DNA of 64,000 nucleotides. Source: an uncultured bacterium. Lineage in GTDB: Bacteria; Cyanobacteriota; Vampirovibrionia; Gastranaerophilales; Gastranaerophilaceae. How positions within the stretch are numbered: position 1 is the stretch's first letter; every line of letters begins with the position of its first letter. Where the stretch lies: contig CASGCE010000030.1 of NCBI GenBank assembly GCA_949299935.1, forward strand, positions 1-64,000, given 5' to 3'. A model generated the notes under the pieces. That model saw only the letters and a list, made by a program, of their open reading frames with translations, did not search any database and was not told the origin of the DNA. Shown one piece after another: positions 8,338-17,181 of this stretch. Made by a program: the position numbers and the translations under genes.

Positions 8338-10431
8338 TTATTCCATAGCGTATGCTTCACCTATTGTATCTATTGCTTCCACTTTAATATCAGTAATCAA
8401 TTCAGAATAAGATATAACAACAATAGTCGGGATGTGACGCTCAAGCAACTGATACAAAGGCAGCCTAATTCTTGGAGAACACAGTATCACAGGCTGTTTA
8501 CCGCAGGTTTGATGTGCTCTCATCAGTGTTGTTGCAGCAGTTTCAATTAATTCCTGAACCTGCATCGGATTCAACAAAAACATCGTTCCTAATTCAGTTC
8601 TTTGACAGCTGTCATCAAGTATTTTTTCCCATTCGGGTGACAGAGTCAAAGCATACAAGACTTTATCCTCTTGAACATTGGATAAACATATTTGACGTCC
8701 CAAAGCAGCTCTTAAACGTTCTGATAATATATCCGGTTCCTTCGAGAATCTTGCGTAATCGCACAATCTCTCAAAAACAAATATGATATCCTTTATAGAA
8801 ACTTTTTCTCTGATTAAGTTAACAAAAATCTTTCTCAAGTCACTTGTAGAAATAATTGTCGGTACAAGGTCATTTACAAGCGTCGGGTCTTGAGATCTGA
8901 CAAGCTCCATAAGTTTCAATACATCAGTTTTTGTCATAACATCATCGACGTGTTTTCTTACACATTCTTGCAAGTGCGTAACAATAACATCTGTTGAATC
9001 AACGGCAGTAACCGATCTTGCAGATTTTGCATCTTCTGCGGTAATCCAATAAGCTTGAGTTTGATATGTTGGATCAATACCGATAATCGCATCATCAGGG
9101 ACTTCCTTCCGCATAGAATCCCATTGATCAGCAATTACCATCAATTTCCCGGGATATACATAACCCGTTGCTACAGTATTTCCGCGAATTGATATCATAT
9201 ATTCATTTGCATCCAAAGCTGATGAGTCCATAATTCTTATGTTAGGAATGATATAACCGAGTTCATCCGTAACCCTTTGGCGCAATGCAGCAATTTTGGC
9301 AAGCAATTGACCTTCTTGATCGGGATCTGCAATTACAAGGAGGTTAGAACCCACCTGCAAGCTCAAAACATCAACACCTAAACGTTCATACATTCTGTTC
9401 GGGTTGACTAAATCCTGCATATTTTGACGTACATTCTCCAATTGTCCCAGTTGTGATTGAACATCAGCATTGATTAATACCGAGAATCCGGCAATACCCA
9501 ATCCTACTGAGAATATGAAAAACGGGAACCACGGCAAACCCGTAATAGGTCCGGTTAAAGCTAACAGCATCAAAAATCCGGAGGCGAAAAACAGCGAATA
9601 CGGTTTACTTAAAATTTCACCTGCAACATCCGCACCCAATGAAGAACTTGCAGCCGAAGATCTGGTCATAAATACACCCGCTGCTATTGACATTAGCAAT
9701 GACGGAACCTGTGATGCCAGACCATCACCTATCGTTAGCACAGTATATTTGGCTACGGCATCTTCAATAGACATCTGGTTCATCAAGCAACCTACGCACA
9801 ACCCGCCTACTATGTTAATTATTACGATTATGATACCGGCTATTGTATCACCTTTTACAAACTTCATCGCACCATCCATGGAACCGAAAAGATTTGATTC
9901 TCTTTGTAAATCTTCACGTTTCTTTGTTGCTTCTTCAGGTGATATTAAACCAGCATTAAAATCAGCGTCAATAGTCATTTGTTTTCCCGGCATAGCGTCC
10001 AACGCAAACCTTGCAGCAACCTCTGCGATACGTTCAGCACCCTTTGTGATAACCATAAATTGTACTACAGTGATAATTAAGAATATAACACCGCCTACAA
10101 CCATGTTACCACCGGTTACAAATGTTCCGAAAGCGTGAATTACCTCACCCGCTTCACCTTTTGCTAATATTAGACGTGTTGAGGCAATTGATAATACCAG
10201 CCTAAACATTGTTCCTAACAGGATTATTGACGGAAATGCAGCTAACTCAAGTGTTTTTTGCACATATAAGGCTATCATTAATAATACAATTCCCAACGCT
10301 ATATTCAAGCTTATTGAAAAATTTATAACCCAAGTCGGCATCTCGACAAGCAGGATTAACAGCAGGGTCAGCACAAATACTGCCAAGAAAATTTCACTTA
10401 TGGGATTGCTGCTTGAATTACTCTGTGCCAT
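8338..10431 (-). CDS. flhA: FlhA/SctV-family type III export gate protein
   Basis: The major export gate of flagellar and injectisome type III systems: about eight membrane helices (residues 1-330) and a cytoplasmic domain (about 350-697). Conserved MPGKQM and the linker DAMPGKQMTIDAD are clear. Near residue 187 the sequence reads GSMDGAMKFVKGDTIAGI; flagellar FlhA usually has DGASKFV(R/K)GD, whereas SctV/InvA has DGAMKFVKGD. The short spacing in LILAKGEAGEVIHAFG is also SctV-like. It is nevertheless cotranscribed with fliE, fliF and fliH. A flagellar name is kept for position; an injectisome-like function is possible. Confidence 0.9.
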   Translation of the reverse strand: MAQSNSSSNPISEIFLAVFVLTLLLILLVEMPTWVINFSISLNIALGIVLLMIALYVQKTLELAAFPSIILLGTMFRLVLSIASTRLILAKGEAGEVIHAFGTFVTGGNMVVGGVIFLIITVVQFMVITKGAERIAEVAARFALDAMPGKQMTIDADFNAGLISPEEATKKREDLQRESNLFGSMDGAMKFVKGDTIAGIIIVIINIVGGLCVGCLMNQMSIEDAVAKYTVLTIGDGLASQVPSLLMSIAAGVFMTRSSAASSSLGADVAGEILSKPYSLFFASGFLMLLALTGPITGLPWFPFFIFSVGLGIAGFSVLINADVQSQLGQLENVRQNMQDLVNPNRMYERLGVDVLSLQVGSNLLVIADPDQEGQLLAKIAALRQRVTDELGYIIPNIRIMDSSALDANEYMISIRGNTVATGYVYPGKLMVIADQWDSMRKEVPDDAIIGIDPTYQTQAYWITAEDAKSARSVTAVDSTDVIVTHLQECVRKHVDDVMTKTDVLKLMELVRSQDPTLVNDLVPTIISTSDLRKIFVNLIREKVSIKDIIFVFERLCDYARFSKEPDILSERLRAALGRQICLSNVQEDKVLYALTLSPEWEKILDDSCQRTELGTMFLLNPMQVQELIETAATTLMRAHQTCGKQPVILCSPRIRLPLYQLLERHIPTIVVISYSELITDIKVEAIDTIGEAYAME

Positions 10432-11129
10432 TATATTTCTTTTAAAGCCTCACTTATTATTGCTAATTGAGTATCAATTGTAGCATCTACTACACCATTC
10501 GTCGTTGTAACCACACATCCGCCTTCCATTACAGATTCTTCCGGTATTACCATTATTTTTGCCTCTATACCTAATTGCTCAGTAATCTGTGGAACTTCAC
10601 TTTTCAACATGCTGACTTGTGAAGGGTTTACGTGTAAGGTAATTTTGGTTTCTTCCTTCGACAGTCCCTTCAATATTTCGTTTACACTTTCTAACAAAAG
10701 TTCAGGCTCTTGTGTCAGTTCTTTTTTAATAATTTTTTTTGCAATATCAACACTTATCGAAAGAATTTCCGGTGCTATTTTGTCAAAAACCTCCTGCTTT
10801 GCATTTATATATTTTTTAATTGAATCACGCAAAATCAAAATATCCTCTTTTGCCTGACTTAAACCTGACTGATAACCTTCTTTAGCAGCAGCCTCACGTA
10901 TGGCTTGCGCCTCCTCTTTGGCTCTTGAAATAAGATTTCTGTCGTCAATTCGCCTGAACCCTCTGCGTCTATCTCCACGTCTTCTTTCATTCCGTTGCTT
11001 AAAATCAATATTATCAAGGTTGAATAAGTCGATAACCTCATCATCGACTTTTTCCTGCTCAAAAATACCTTCAGCAGCACCTTGCTGTTCGGGCTCCTCC
11101 GGTTGAATTTTTTTCTTTTTAATAATCAT
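10431..11129 (-). CDS. fliH: FliH/SctL-like export ATPase regulator
   Basis: FliH binds and regulates the FliI export ATPase. The 232-residue protein has an Arg/Asp-rich N-terminal patch (RNERRRGDRRRGFRRIDDRN, about residues 46-65), a helical middle (REAAAKEGYQSGLSQAKEDI) and the typical C-terminal FliH fold ending VPEESVMEGGCVVTTTNGVVDATIDTQ. It abuts flhA (shared base region at 10431) and follows the FliG-position gene by 12 bases. The Arg-rich patch is unusual for FliH. The ATPase itself (FliI) is not in the window. Confidence 0.82.
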   Translation of the reverse strand: MIIKKKKIQPEEPEQQGAAEGIFEQEKVDDEVIDLFNLDNIDFKQRNERRRGDRRRGFRRIDDRNLISRAKEEAQAIREAAAKEGYQSGLSQAKEDILILRDSIKKYINAKQEVFDKIAPEILSISVDIAKKIIKKELTQEPELLLESVNEILKGLSKEETKITLHVNPSQVSMLKSEVPQITEQLGIEAKIMVIPEESVMEGGCVVTTTNGVVDATIDTQLAIISEALKEI

Positions 11130-11141
11130 GATTCAATATTA

Positions 11142-12149
11142 TTATACACTATCTTCTATATGAGTGGCAATAATGTTTGCAACTTTTGGAGGGACTTCAT
11201 AATATTCACCTTCCAAAGCATTAAATACAAGGCGTTTTACCTTCATCCTCTCAAGCTTTAACATCTGTTCCAACTGCTCTTTCTTGAGTCCTTCTGTAAC
11301 TTTTTGTAATTTCGATACAATTTTACCGGGGCTTAGCTCTCGAGATTCGGGTAAATTTATTTTTATTTCATTTAAACATTTTAATGTCGTAGGAACACTT
11401 ACACGAGCTTCCAAATCAGGCATTTTCATGTATTTAATCACTATACCGGCGTCGTCCGGATTAAACTTATCTAAAATTGTTTGAACCTTTTCCTGCTTCA
11501 TTTTTTGAAAAAGCAGGGCAACTGTCGCAAGCTTCATAATCTTGGAACTTGACCCCAACTGAACAGAGGAACTTGAGTCCGGACTTTGACCTGGTGATTG
11601 CGCAATTTTTTGCTGACCTTCGCCTTGTTGTTCCGCAGCTGCCTGTTCATCACTCATTTGTTGCATCATTGCATCTATATTAGACTGTGACGATGCAAAT
11701 TCCATTAATTTTTGGTCGATAAAACCTTTCTCCTTAAGCTCTGATATTGCATCCAGATAAGTCTTTTTAACATGATGCTCTATTAACTGCAAAATTTGAT
11801 CCTGCTGCAAACCCTGCTTGAAAGTTTGCTTCGCTATTTCAAATATTGTAAATGCAATTTTCTGCATTATAGAATCCCAGAATTCCTGTGGGATTTTCGA
11901 CCTTATCAAATCTACAGACTTATGAAACGCCCATTCCGCTATTATTTGGGTAATCATCATTGCCTGTTCTGCTGTGAAATTTGATTCTTTATCATTATAC
12001 AAAGCTTCTCCGGCAAGTACGGAAAAATTCATTAGCGTATTTACCACATATTGCCGTTCTTGCTCCGTAAAATCCTTGGGCACTAACTCTGAAGCCTGTT
12101 GTGTTAAATTTTGTGCAAATTCTTGATAATTAAACCCTTTTATAGCCAT
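11142..12149 (-). CDS. Protein in the FliG position of the fli cluster
   Basis: This 335-residue protein occupies the slot between fliF and fliH where FliG, the rotor switch protein, is usually encoded. It is mostly helical: an N-terminal half (1-165) without recognised family, a Gln/Ser-rich linker (about 165-205), and a C-terminal half starting KIMKLATVALLFQKMKQEKVQTIL that faintly recalls FliG repeats of the type LL..L..E....IL. The conserved charged torque motif of FliG is not visible. It could be a highly diverged FliG, or a distinct C-ring/sorting-platform component. The ATG at 12149 follows AAGGG. Confidence 0.5.
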   Translation of the reverse strand: MAIKGFNYQEFAQNLTQQASELVPKDFTEQERQYVVNTLMNFSVLAGEALYNDKESNFTAEQAMMITQIIAEWAFHKSVDLIRSKIPQEFWDSIMQKIAFTIFEIAKQTFKQGLQQDQILQLIEHHVKKTYLDAISELKEKGFIDQKLMEFASSQSNIDAMMQQMSDEQAAAEQQGEGQQKIAQSPGQSPDSSSSVQLGSSSKIMKLATVALLFQKMKQEKVQTILDKFNPDDAGIVIKYMKMPDLEARVSVPTTLKCLNEIKINLPESRELSPGKIVSKLQKVTEGLKKEQLEQMLKLERMKVKRLVFNALEGEYYEVPPKVANIIATHIEDSV

Positions 12150-12152
12150 ATA

Positions 12153-13796
12153 TTACCCTTGTTCTATCCAACTTTTTATTTTTTCGCCGGCTTCTTCACT
12201 GTCCATATCTGACATTTCGGCCGAAACATTTGCAAGTTGTTCAATCAATTGACCTTCATCCTGCTGGGGTAAATATTCTCTTTGCTGGCGTTCTAAAAGA
12301 TTTTGTGCAAGTTCTGATTGTCTCTCGGTTAACTGTGCCGCACGATTGCTTATATCGCTTAGCTGTTTGTCCTGCTCAGCTGTTTTCTGTCTTAATTGTT
12401 CAACCTCACGTATATTTTGTTCTTGAACCTGCTTAACCTTATTTGAAACCGCTTTAAACAGTATCAGCAAACCGGCACCGCTAAGCGCAATTGCCAACCA
12501 CCAAGGGTTACCTGTTTCATCCGGTTTCGGTAAATTAACAGGCCTGTCTGATGCAAGGTATGGGTCTGTTGAATCAGAAAATGCTATTGATACATTTTCA
12601 GGATTTACTTTTGGACTGGCTGCGTGTGCTATTAATTCTTTCAACTCCTCTAGGGTCGTATTTACTGGAATTGCTGATTTTTCAAGTGTTACCGCTACTG
12701 AAATTTCTTCCACAACACCCGGCTTTATATATTCATTTGTTTGAGTTTTTGTAACGCCATACTGAGTTTCCGTTGCTGATCTTGAATAGCTTCTGTTCTG
12801 TGTGGAATCAGAGCCACCATGCTGCAATCCGTTGGGTAAATAAACGCTTACTGCACTTACATTTTGATTACTGTCACGTGTTTGGTCGCCCAAACCTTCA
12901 CTAAAATTCTGCTCTGTTACGGCTGTCTTTTTTGTCGGGTCATATTCAATTGTAAATTTTTCTACCGGAGCTTGCCTTAGAAAAGTGCTTACCGTAACTA
13001 CGTAATTACCTTTGCCAATAAGTCTGTCAAGTTGAGTCGCAACTTTCTGCTGCATATACTTGTCATTTTCCTGAAGTCTTTCAAGCATCTCATCTTGAGC
13101 ATCAATTATACTGGAATATACATTCCCGTTAGTATCCGTTATTGCTATATTTTCAGCTGTTAAACCCGTAACACTTCCTAAAAGAAGATTCGTTATCGCC
13201 TTGACCTTTAATTGATCAATCTTATCACCTGCAGGAATGGTTATCTGCACGGTCGCTGTAACAGGTTTTTGCATTGATGTAAACATTGTTTGCTCTGGAA
13301 TTGATATGAATACTGATGCGTTCTCTATTGGCGGAATCTTTCTTATTAACCGTGCAAGCTCACCGTTTATTGCCCTTGCTAAACGTATTCTCTTATCCTC
13401 TTTTGTTGAGGTAAAGTCACCCTTATCAAAAATTTCCAGACCTACATTTTGATCCATTAAACCACTTTTTACAATCGCTAAAAGTGCAGCATCTTTTTGA
13501 CTTTGCGTATATTGTTTCAAGAATATTGTAGATTTTGTTCCGTCAAGCTTTCGACTTGCGTCAATACCTTCGCGTGCAAGCAATGCCTGTATTTCTATTG
13601 CCTTGCCTATGTTGTCCGTCGTAAGTAAATCTAAAGGTTCCTTTATTACTTTTTCACTTACTACTCGCGCCGCACCATTACTTGATTTTGAAGAGTTTAC
13701 TATACCTATTGTTACAAATAAGGCTATAACAACTATAACACCGCCGATTACACCGTATAATAATGGTTTATTTTCAAGAAGTTTTTTAAAGTCCAT
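12153..13796 (-). CDS. fliF: Flagellar MS-ring protein FliF
   Basis: FliF forms the inner-membrane MS ring on which the export apparatus is built. Residues about 13-35 form the first membrane helix; ring-building domains follow, including the family segments EGIDAS, ARLIRKIPPIENASVFI and LLLGSVTGLTAENIAITDTNG. A second membrane helix lies at about 429-450 (WWLAIALSGAGLLILF), and the C-terminus EEAGEKIKSWIEQG matches the FliG-binding tail. 547 residues is normal for FliF and far too long for SctJ, so the base is flagellar-type. Confidence 0.92.
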   Translation of the reverse strand: MDFKKLLENKPLLYGVIGGVIVVIALFVTIGIVNSSKSSNGAARVVSEKVIKEPLDLLTTDNIGKAIEIQALLAREGIDASRKLDGTKSTIFLKQYTQSQKDAALLAIVKSGLMDQNVGLEIFDKGDFTSTKEDKRIRLARAINGELARLIRKIPPIENASVFISIPEQTMFTSMQKPVTATVQITIPAGDKIDQLKVKAITNLLLGSVTGLTAENIAITDTNGNVYSSIIDAQDEMLERLQENDKYMQQKVATQLDRLIGKGNYVVTVSTFLRQAPVEKFTIEYDPTKKTAVTEQNFSEGLGDQTRDSNQNVSAVSVYLPNGLQHGGSDSTQNRSYSRSATETQYGVTKTQTNEYIKPGVVEEISVAVTLEKSAIPVNTTLEELKELIAHAASPKVNPENVSIAFSDSTDPYLASDRPVNLPKPDETGNPWWLAIALSGAGLLILFKAVSNKVKQVQEQNIREVEQLRQKTAEQDKQLSDISNRAAQLTERQSELAQNLLERQQREYLPQQDEGQLIEQLANVSAEMSDMDSEEAGEKIKSWIEQG

Positions 13797-13835
13797 TTCC
13801 GTCCCAATACCTGTCTATTATTTTATACCTTAATT

Positions 13836-14177
13836 TTATATCTGAATTTGCATAACTCTATCGTATGCTTGTATAACTTTTCCTACCAATTGAGTTGCTA
13901 CATTAACACTGATTTCAGACTTTGCCATAGCCGTCATTACATCATGGATATCCACATTCCCGTTTCCGGACATTGCATCTTTTAACAAGTTATCCGGTGC
14001 ATTCAATTCTGAATTAAAATTCTCTATAAGCCCGGACATTACCTGCTTAAAATCCGGTGATTCGTTTGATTCTACCCGGTTCATTCTGGCAGAAGGCATA
14101 CCGTTTATACCCGTATCCAATTTCGTGTGTTGGATTCTCCCTGCCAAGTCATAGTGTGGATAAAAATTGCTATACAT
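13836..14177 (-). CDS. fliE: Flagellar hook-basal body protein FliE
   Basis: FliE joins the MS ring to the rod and is specific to flagellar-type systems. The C-terminal half shows the family pattern VDIHDVMTAMAKSEISVNVA followed by VGKVIQAYDRVMQIQI. The N-terminal 50 residues are not conserved. 113 residues is normal. It heads the fliE-fliF-fliG-position-fliH-flhA-yidD operon; AAAGG precedes the ATG. Confidence 0.88.
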   Translation of the reverse strand: MYSNFYPHYDLAGRIQHTKLDTGINGMPSARMNRVESNESPDFKQVMSGLIENFNSELNAPDNLLKDAMSGNGNVDIHDVMTAMAKSEISVNVATQLVGKVIQAYDRVMQIQI

Positions 14178-14361
14178 TTGCGCTGCCTTTCTTTCTATAT
14201 TCTATCGTAAATTTTGCCAATATGTTTAGTCTTATGTTAATAAATCATTCATTTTATGTAGAAAAAACCATTTTTTTCATACAGATTATTTAATGATTTT
14301 TCACTAAAAGTCATGGCAAAAAAAAATTTTTACGCATTTTATACCTTAAAAAGGAGAACTT

Positions 14362-14703
14362 ATGAATATAAATTTTACATCAACCTACAGAATTCCCATA
14401 ACTCAAGCAGGGAAAAATAATGCCAAAAAAGAAAGACTTAAAACGCTTGTTTCATCTTATCCTAACAGTATCGTTAGTAATCGTAAAACCGGTTTTGCAC
14501 GATTATCTATTCCTAATAGTGAAGATGCAAAATTTGAAAGTAAACTAAAGCAATTAGGATATAGGGTTTTCCAAAAATTTGATAAAGAAAACGTTAAAAC
14601 AGATTTTCTTGACAACTACATTAAAGAAGCCAACAAGTACGGGGAATTCCAACAAAAGGGCAAACAAAAAGCAACTAAAAGATCTTTTCAGAAACGTAAA
14701 TAA
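14362..14703 (+). CDS. Small basic protein, NINFT-type N-terminus, unknown
   Basis: A 113-residue Lys/Arg-rich protein not recognised as a known family. AAGGAG lies seven bases before the ATG. The opening MNINFTSTYRIPITQ resembles the start of several short proteins in this group of organisms, with the rest being charged helix and a basic tail ending KATKRSFQKRK. It is divergently oriented to fliE across a 184-base gap that probably holds promoters for both. No signal peptide. Confidence 0.6.
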   Translation: MNINFTSTYRIPITQAGKNNAKKERLKTLVSSYPNSIVSNRKTGFARLSIPNSEDAKFESKLKQLGYRVFQKFDKENVKTDFLDNYIKEANKYGEFQQKGKQKATKRSFQKRK

Positions 14704-14766
14704 ACTTAACTCCGCGTTAGAAAATCTCTATCCGCAGTTGTGAATATATGTAAATTACTTCTAATT

Positions 14767-15624
14767 TTATCTTGGCAAGCAATCCCAATAACCCTTCGTT
14801 TCGTCATCAGGACAAACATCATTTAGTGCATACCAAGAACATCCAAGACCATTTCCTTTTTGTGCGGATTTTTCGGTGCAAGGATAACCCCTTTGTTCAT
14901 TTCCTGCAACACATCCATTTATATATGGCATAGAAGTATCACCTTCACAATTTTCCATTACACTTGCAAGTTCTTCATCAGTATAGTATCCGGCCATTTT
15001 TATAGGTTCTAAATAATCTTCCTTGTTTACCCAAAACGCGAAAATATCATGACCTAAAGCATTTGGCCCTTTATCTGCACCATTTATATCAAATGAGAAT
15101 CCTAATGCCCCGCCGTTTACAGTTATACCGTAGCAAGTGCCATCTGCCAGTAAGTATTTTGGATTCGCAGTTCCTCCGATGTCAATATAAGCCTCTTTTT
15201 TTAGATTATAAGTAAGCGGCTTATTTTTATAATTACACTCGCCTATAACTTTGAAATATTTGCTGAAAATTGCATAACATTCATCTTTATGCGCATACTT
15301 ATTGTTAACATAATCCCGAGTTATACAGTATTTTTTAAAATTTCCGCCGTAATCGTTTTTAGCGTACAACATCTGCTGTTGTAGCAGTGAATATTTATTG
15401 AGAAATTGACTTTTTAACACTTTTTTTTGATAATTCGACACAAGATTCGGTATAGTTATTGCTGCTACTATACCGACTATTCCAAGCGTTATCAAGACCT
15501 CTGATAACGTAAAACCTTTTCTTAAACCGGATTTTAAATTACAAAACCCAATGTCGATTTGGTCAAAACCCTTACTATTTCTACTTAGAGAGGTCGCCCC
15601 CCCTGTGCAGCACACTGACTTCAT
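14767..15624 (-). CDS. Type IV prepilin-like protein, in-frame G7 leader (copy 3)
   Basis: The only copy in the window whose leader is already in frame. The ATG at 15624 follows AAGGAA and reads MKSVCCTGGATSLSRNSKGFDQID, then a basic stretch and KGFTLSEVLITLGIVGIV, the prepilin cleavage and helix. The G run (15597-15603) has seven G, equal to ten minus one codon. The globular region contains DINGADKGPNALGHDIFAF and ends with Cys-rich GCSWYALNDVCPDDETKGYW, also found in the copy at 35439. It has no promoter of the type seen at the other copies; it overlaps the downstream end of the dCMP deaminase gene's transcript and may be cotranscribed with it. A longer start at 15648 would overlap the deaminase. 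Confidence 0.85.
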   Translation of the reverse strand: MKSVCCTGGATSLSRNSKGFDQIDIGFCNLKSGLRKGFTLSEVLITLGIVGIVAAITIPNLVSNYQKKVLKSQFLNKYSLLQQQMLYAKNDYGGNFKKYCITRDYVNNKYAHKDECYAIFSKYFKVIGECNYKNKPLTYNLKKEAYIDIGGTANPKYLLADGTCYGITVNGGALGFSFDINGADKGPNALGHDIFAFWVNKEDYLEPIKMAGYYTDEELASVMENCEGDTSMPYINGCVAGNEQRGYPCTEKSAQKGNGLGCSWYALNDVCPDDETKGYWDCLPR

Positions 15625-15637
15625 CTTAATTTCCTTC

Positions 15638-16084
15638 CTACTGGGCATTCAGCTCTCTTCTTATGTCCTCGACGGAAACTCTCACTATAGGTGAATTTTC
15701 GTCCTTTTTTAGCACACAATTTTTTATACCTGATTGGACAATAAATCTTTTACATAATATACAAATGAAATTATGTCCCCAGATATACATTGTGGCATCT
15801 TTACATCTGTCCTGACCGGCTTGAATAATGGCATTTTGCTCAGCATGAATTGATCTGCAAGTTTCGTATCTTGTGCCGGATTCAATACCGTGCTTTATTC
15901 TGTAACACTCACCGCGTTCATAACATGACTCAACCTTTGATGGTGTGCCGTTGTATCCGGTTGCCTTAATCTTTCTATCTTCACCGACTATTACAGCACC
16001 CACCTGTGCCCTTATGCAATTTGAACGACTTGCGCACGTCTTTGCCAAATCTAAAAAATAATCATCCCAAGCTTTTATTTCCAT
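15638..16084 (-). CDS. dCMP deaminase family protein
   Basis: A zinc-dependent deoxycytidylate/cytidine deaminase, 148 residues. The zinc site is HAEQNAII (proton-shuttling Glu) plus a C-x2-C in FICILCKRF; the proline that usually precedes the first Cys is replaced by Ile. The N-terminus ASRSNCIRAQVGAVIV and TGYNGTPS are typical of dCMP deaminases, which supply dUMP for thymidylate synthesis; the same fold is used in ComEB. It follows the AICAR transformylase gene by 7 bases, so both nucleotide genes are probably cotranscribed. Confidence 0.88.
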   Translation of the reverse strand: MEIKAWDDYFLDLAKTCASRSNCIRAQVGAVIVGEDRKIKATGYNGTPSKVESCYERGECYRIKHGIESGTRYETCRSIHAEQNAIIQAGQDRCKDATMYIWGHNFICILCKRFIVQSGIKNCVLKKDENSPIVRVSVEDIRRELNAQ

Positions 16085-16091
16085 AATTCCT

Positions 16092-17024
16092 CTAATATTT
16101 ATGATTTCTTATTCCGGTCATAATCATTGCTACACCATAACGATTAGCCAAATCTATTATATCTTGATCCTTATGAGAACCTCCGGGTTGAATGATTAAA
16201 CCGACTCTGCCCTGAACAGCTGCATATATTGCATCTTGTGAATAAATAATACCGTCAGTAGCAATTACCGCATCTTTTGAACTGTCACAGGCAATTTTTA
16301 ATGCCGCATCTATTGCTGCAGCTGAATTTGTTTCGTTTTTGGCAATACCCAAAGTCGCAAAATCCTTCGCTACTAAAGCAGAATCCGTACTTGTATGCTT
16401 TATAACTTTCCAGGCAAATATTGCATCCTCTATTTGTTCCTTTGTTGGTTTGGTTGTCGTAACAACCTTAAATAAATCTTTGTTAAATTCACTGTTATTT
16501 CTCTCCTGAATTAACACCCCAAAAGGCGTTACCCTTATTTCCTCCATACACATGTTTTTGAAATTTTTTAATGGTGTATTCAGTTTTACAACCTTTAAGC
16601 CGGTATTTTCCTTCATCAAATTTAATGCTTTAGGGTTAAAATCAGGCGCCATGACAACTTTTACACCCATTGAATTAATATGCTTTGCGGTCTCATAATC
16701 TACAGATTTTGAAAAACCTATGGTACCATAAAATGCACTGACCGGATCACAATCAAATGCTTTATTATACGCTTCTTCTATACTCCTTCCAAGTGCTACA
16801 CCGCAACAAGAAGCATGCTTCATTATTGCAACAGCATTCACATCAAAAAATTCACTTAAAATAGACGCTATTTCATACAAATTAAGTATGTTGTCATAGC
16901 TTAATTCTTTACCGAAAAGTACTTCATAATCAGCCATCTCTTCACACGAATATAACCCGGCTGCTTGATGCGGATTTTCACCGTATTTTAATTCTTTTAT
17001 CCTGTCAAATTTAAACTCTTTCAT
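16092..17024 (-). CDS. Stand-alone AICAR transformylase (PurH C-terminal domain)
   Basis: The sequence matches only the formyltransferase half of PurH: it starts at KYGENPHQAAGLY and runs to GSHKDQDIIDLANRYGVAMI and TGIRNHKY. The catalytic Lys-His is retained in MKHASCCGVA, although the usual KHxNPCG loop is altered. The N-terminal IMP cyclohydrolase domain of bifunctional PurH is absent, and the 310 residues are shorter than a normal transformylase half. It would convert AICAR to FAICAR in purine synthesis if active. The cyclohydrolase must come from elsewhere. It is also possible that this is a repurposed paralogue. Confidence 0.75.
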   Translation of the reverse strand: MKEFKFDRIKELKYGENPHQAAGLYSCEEMADYEVLFGKELSYDNILNLYEIASILSEFFDVNAVAIMKHASCCGVALGRSIEEAYNKAFDCDPVSAFYGTIGFSKSVDYETAKHINSMGVKVVMAPDFNPKALNLMKENTGLKVVKLNTPLKNFKNMCMEEIRVTPFGVLIQERNNSEFNKDLFKVVTTTKPTKEQIEDAIFAWKVIKHTSTDSALVAKDFATLGIAKNETNSAAAIDAALKIACDSSKDAVIATDGIIYSQDAIYAAVQGRVGLIIQPGGSHKDQDIIDLANRYGVAMIMTGIRNHKY

Positions 17025-17181
17025 CTCTGCTCATCTCTGTTCTTCAAATTGTTTTCATAATAACATAAAATCTAAATCTTAGCAATTACATTTCATATTA
17101 TTAAGCCGTACATCTAATTTTCTTGAATTATTTTTTTGTTTTAATTACAATTAACGTTGTTCAGAATAAAAAGAGGAAACT

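Noticed and set aside
9470..10138. A 222-codon plus-strand frame inside flhA
   Set aside because: Antisense to a well-conserved membrane protein, no promoter or ribosome site, and Ile/Pro-rich composition typical of an antisense of hydrophobic codons.
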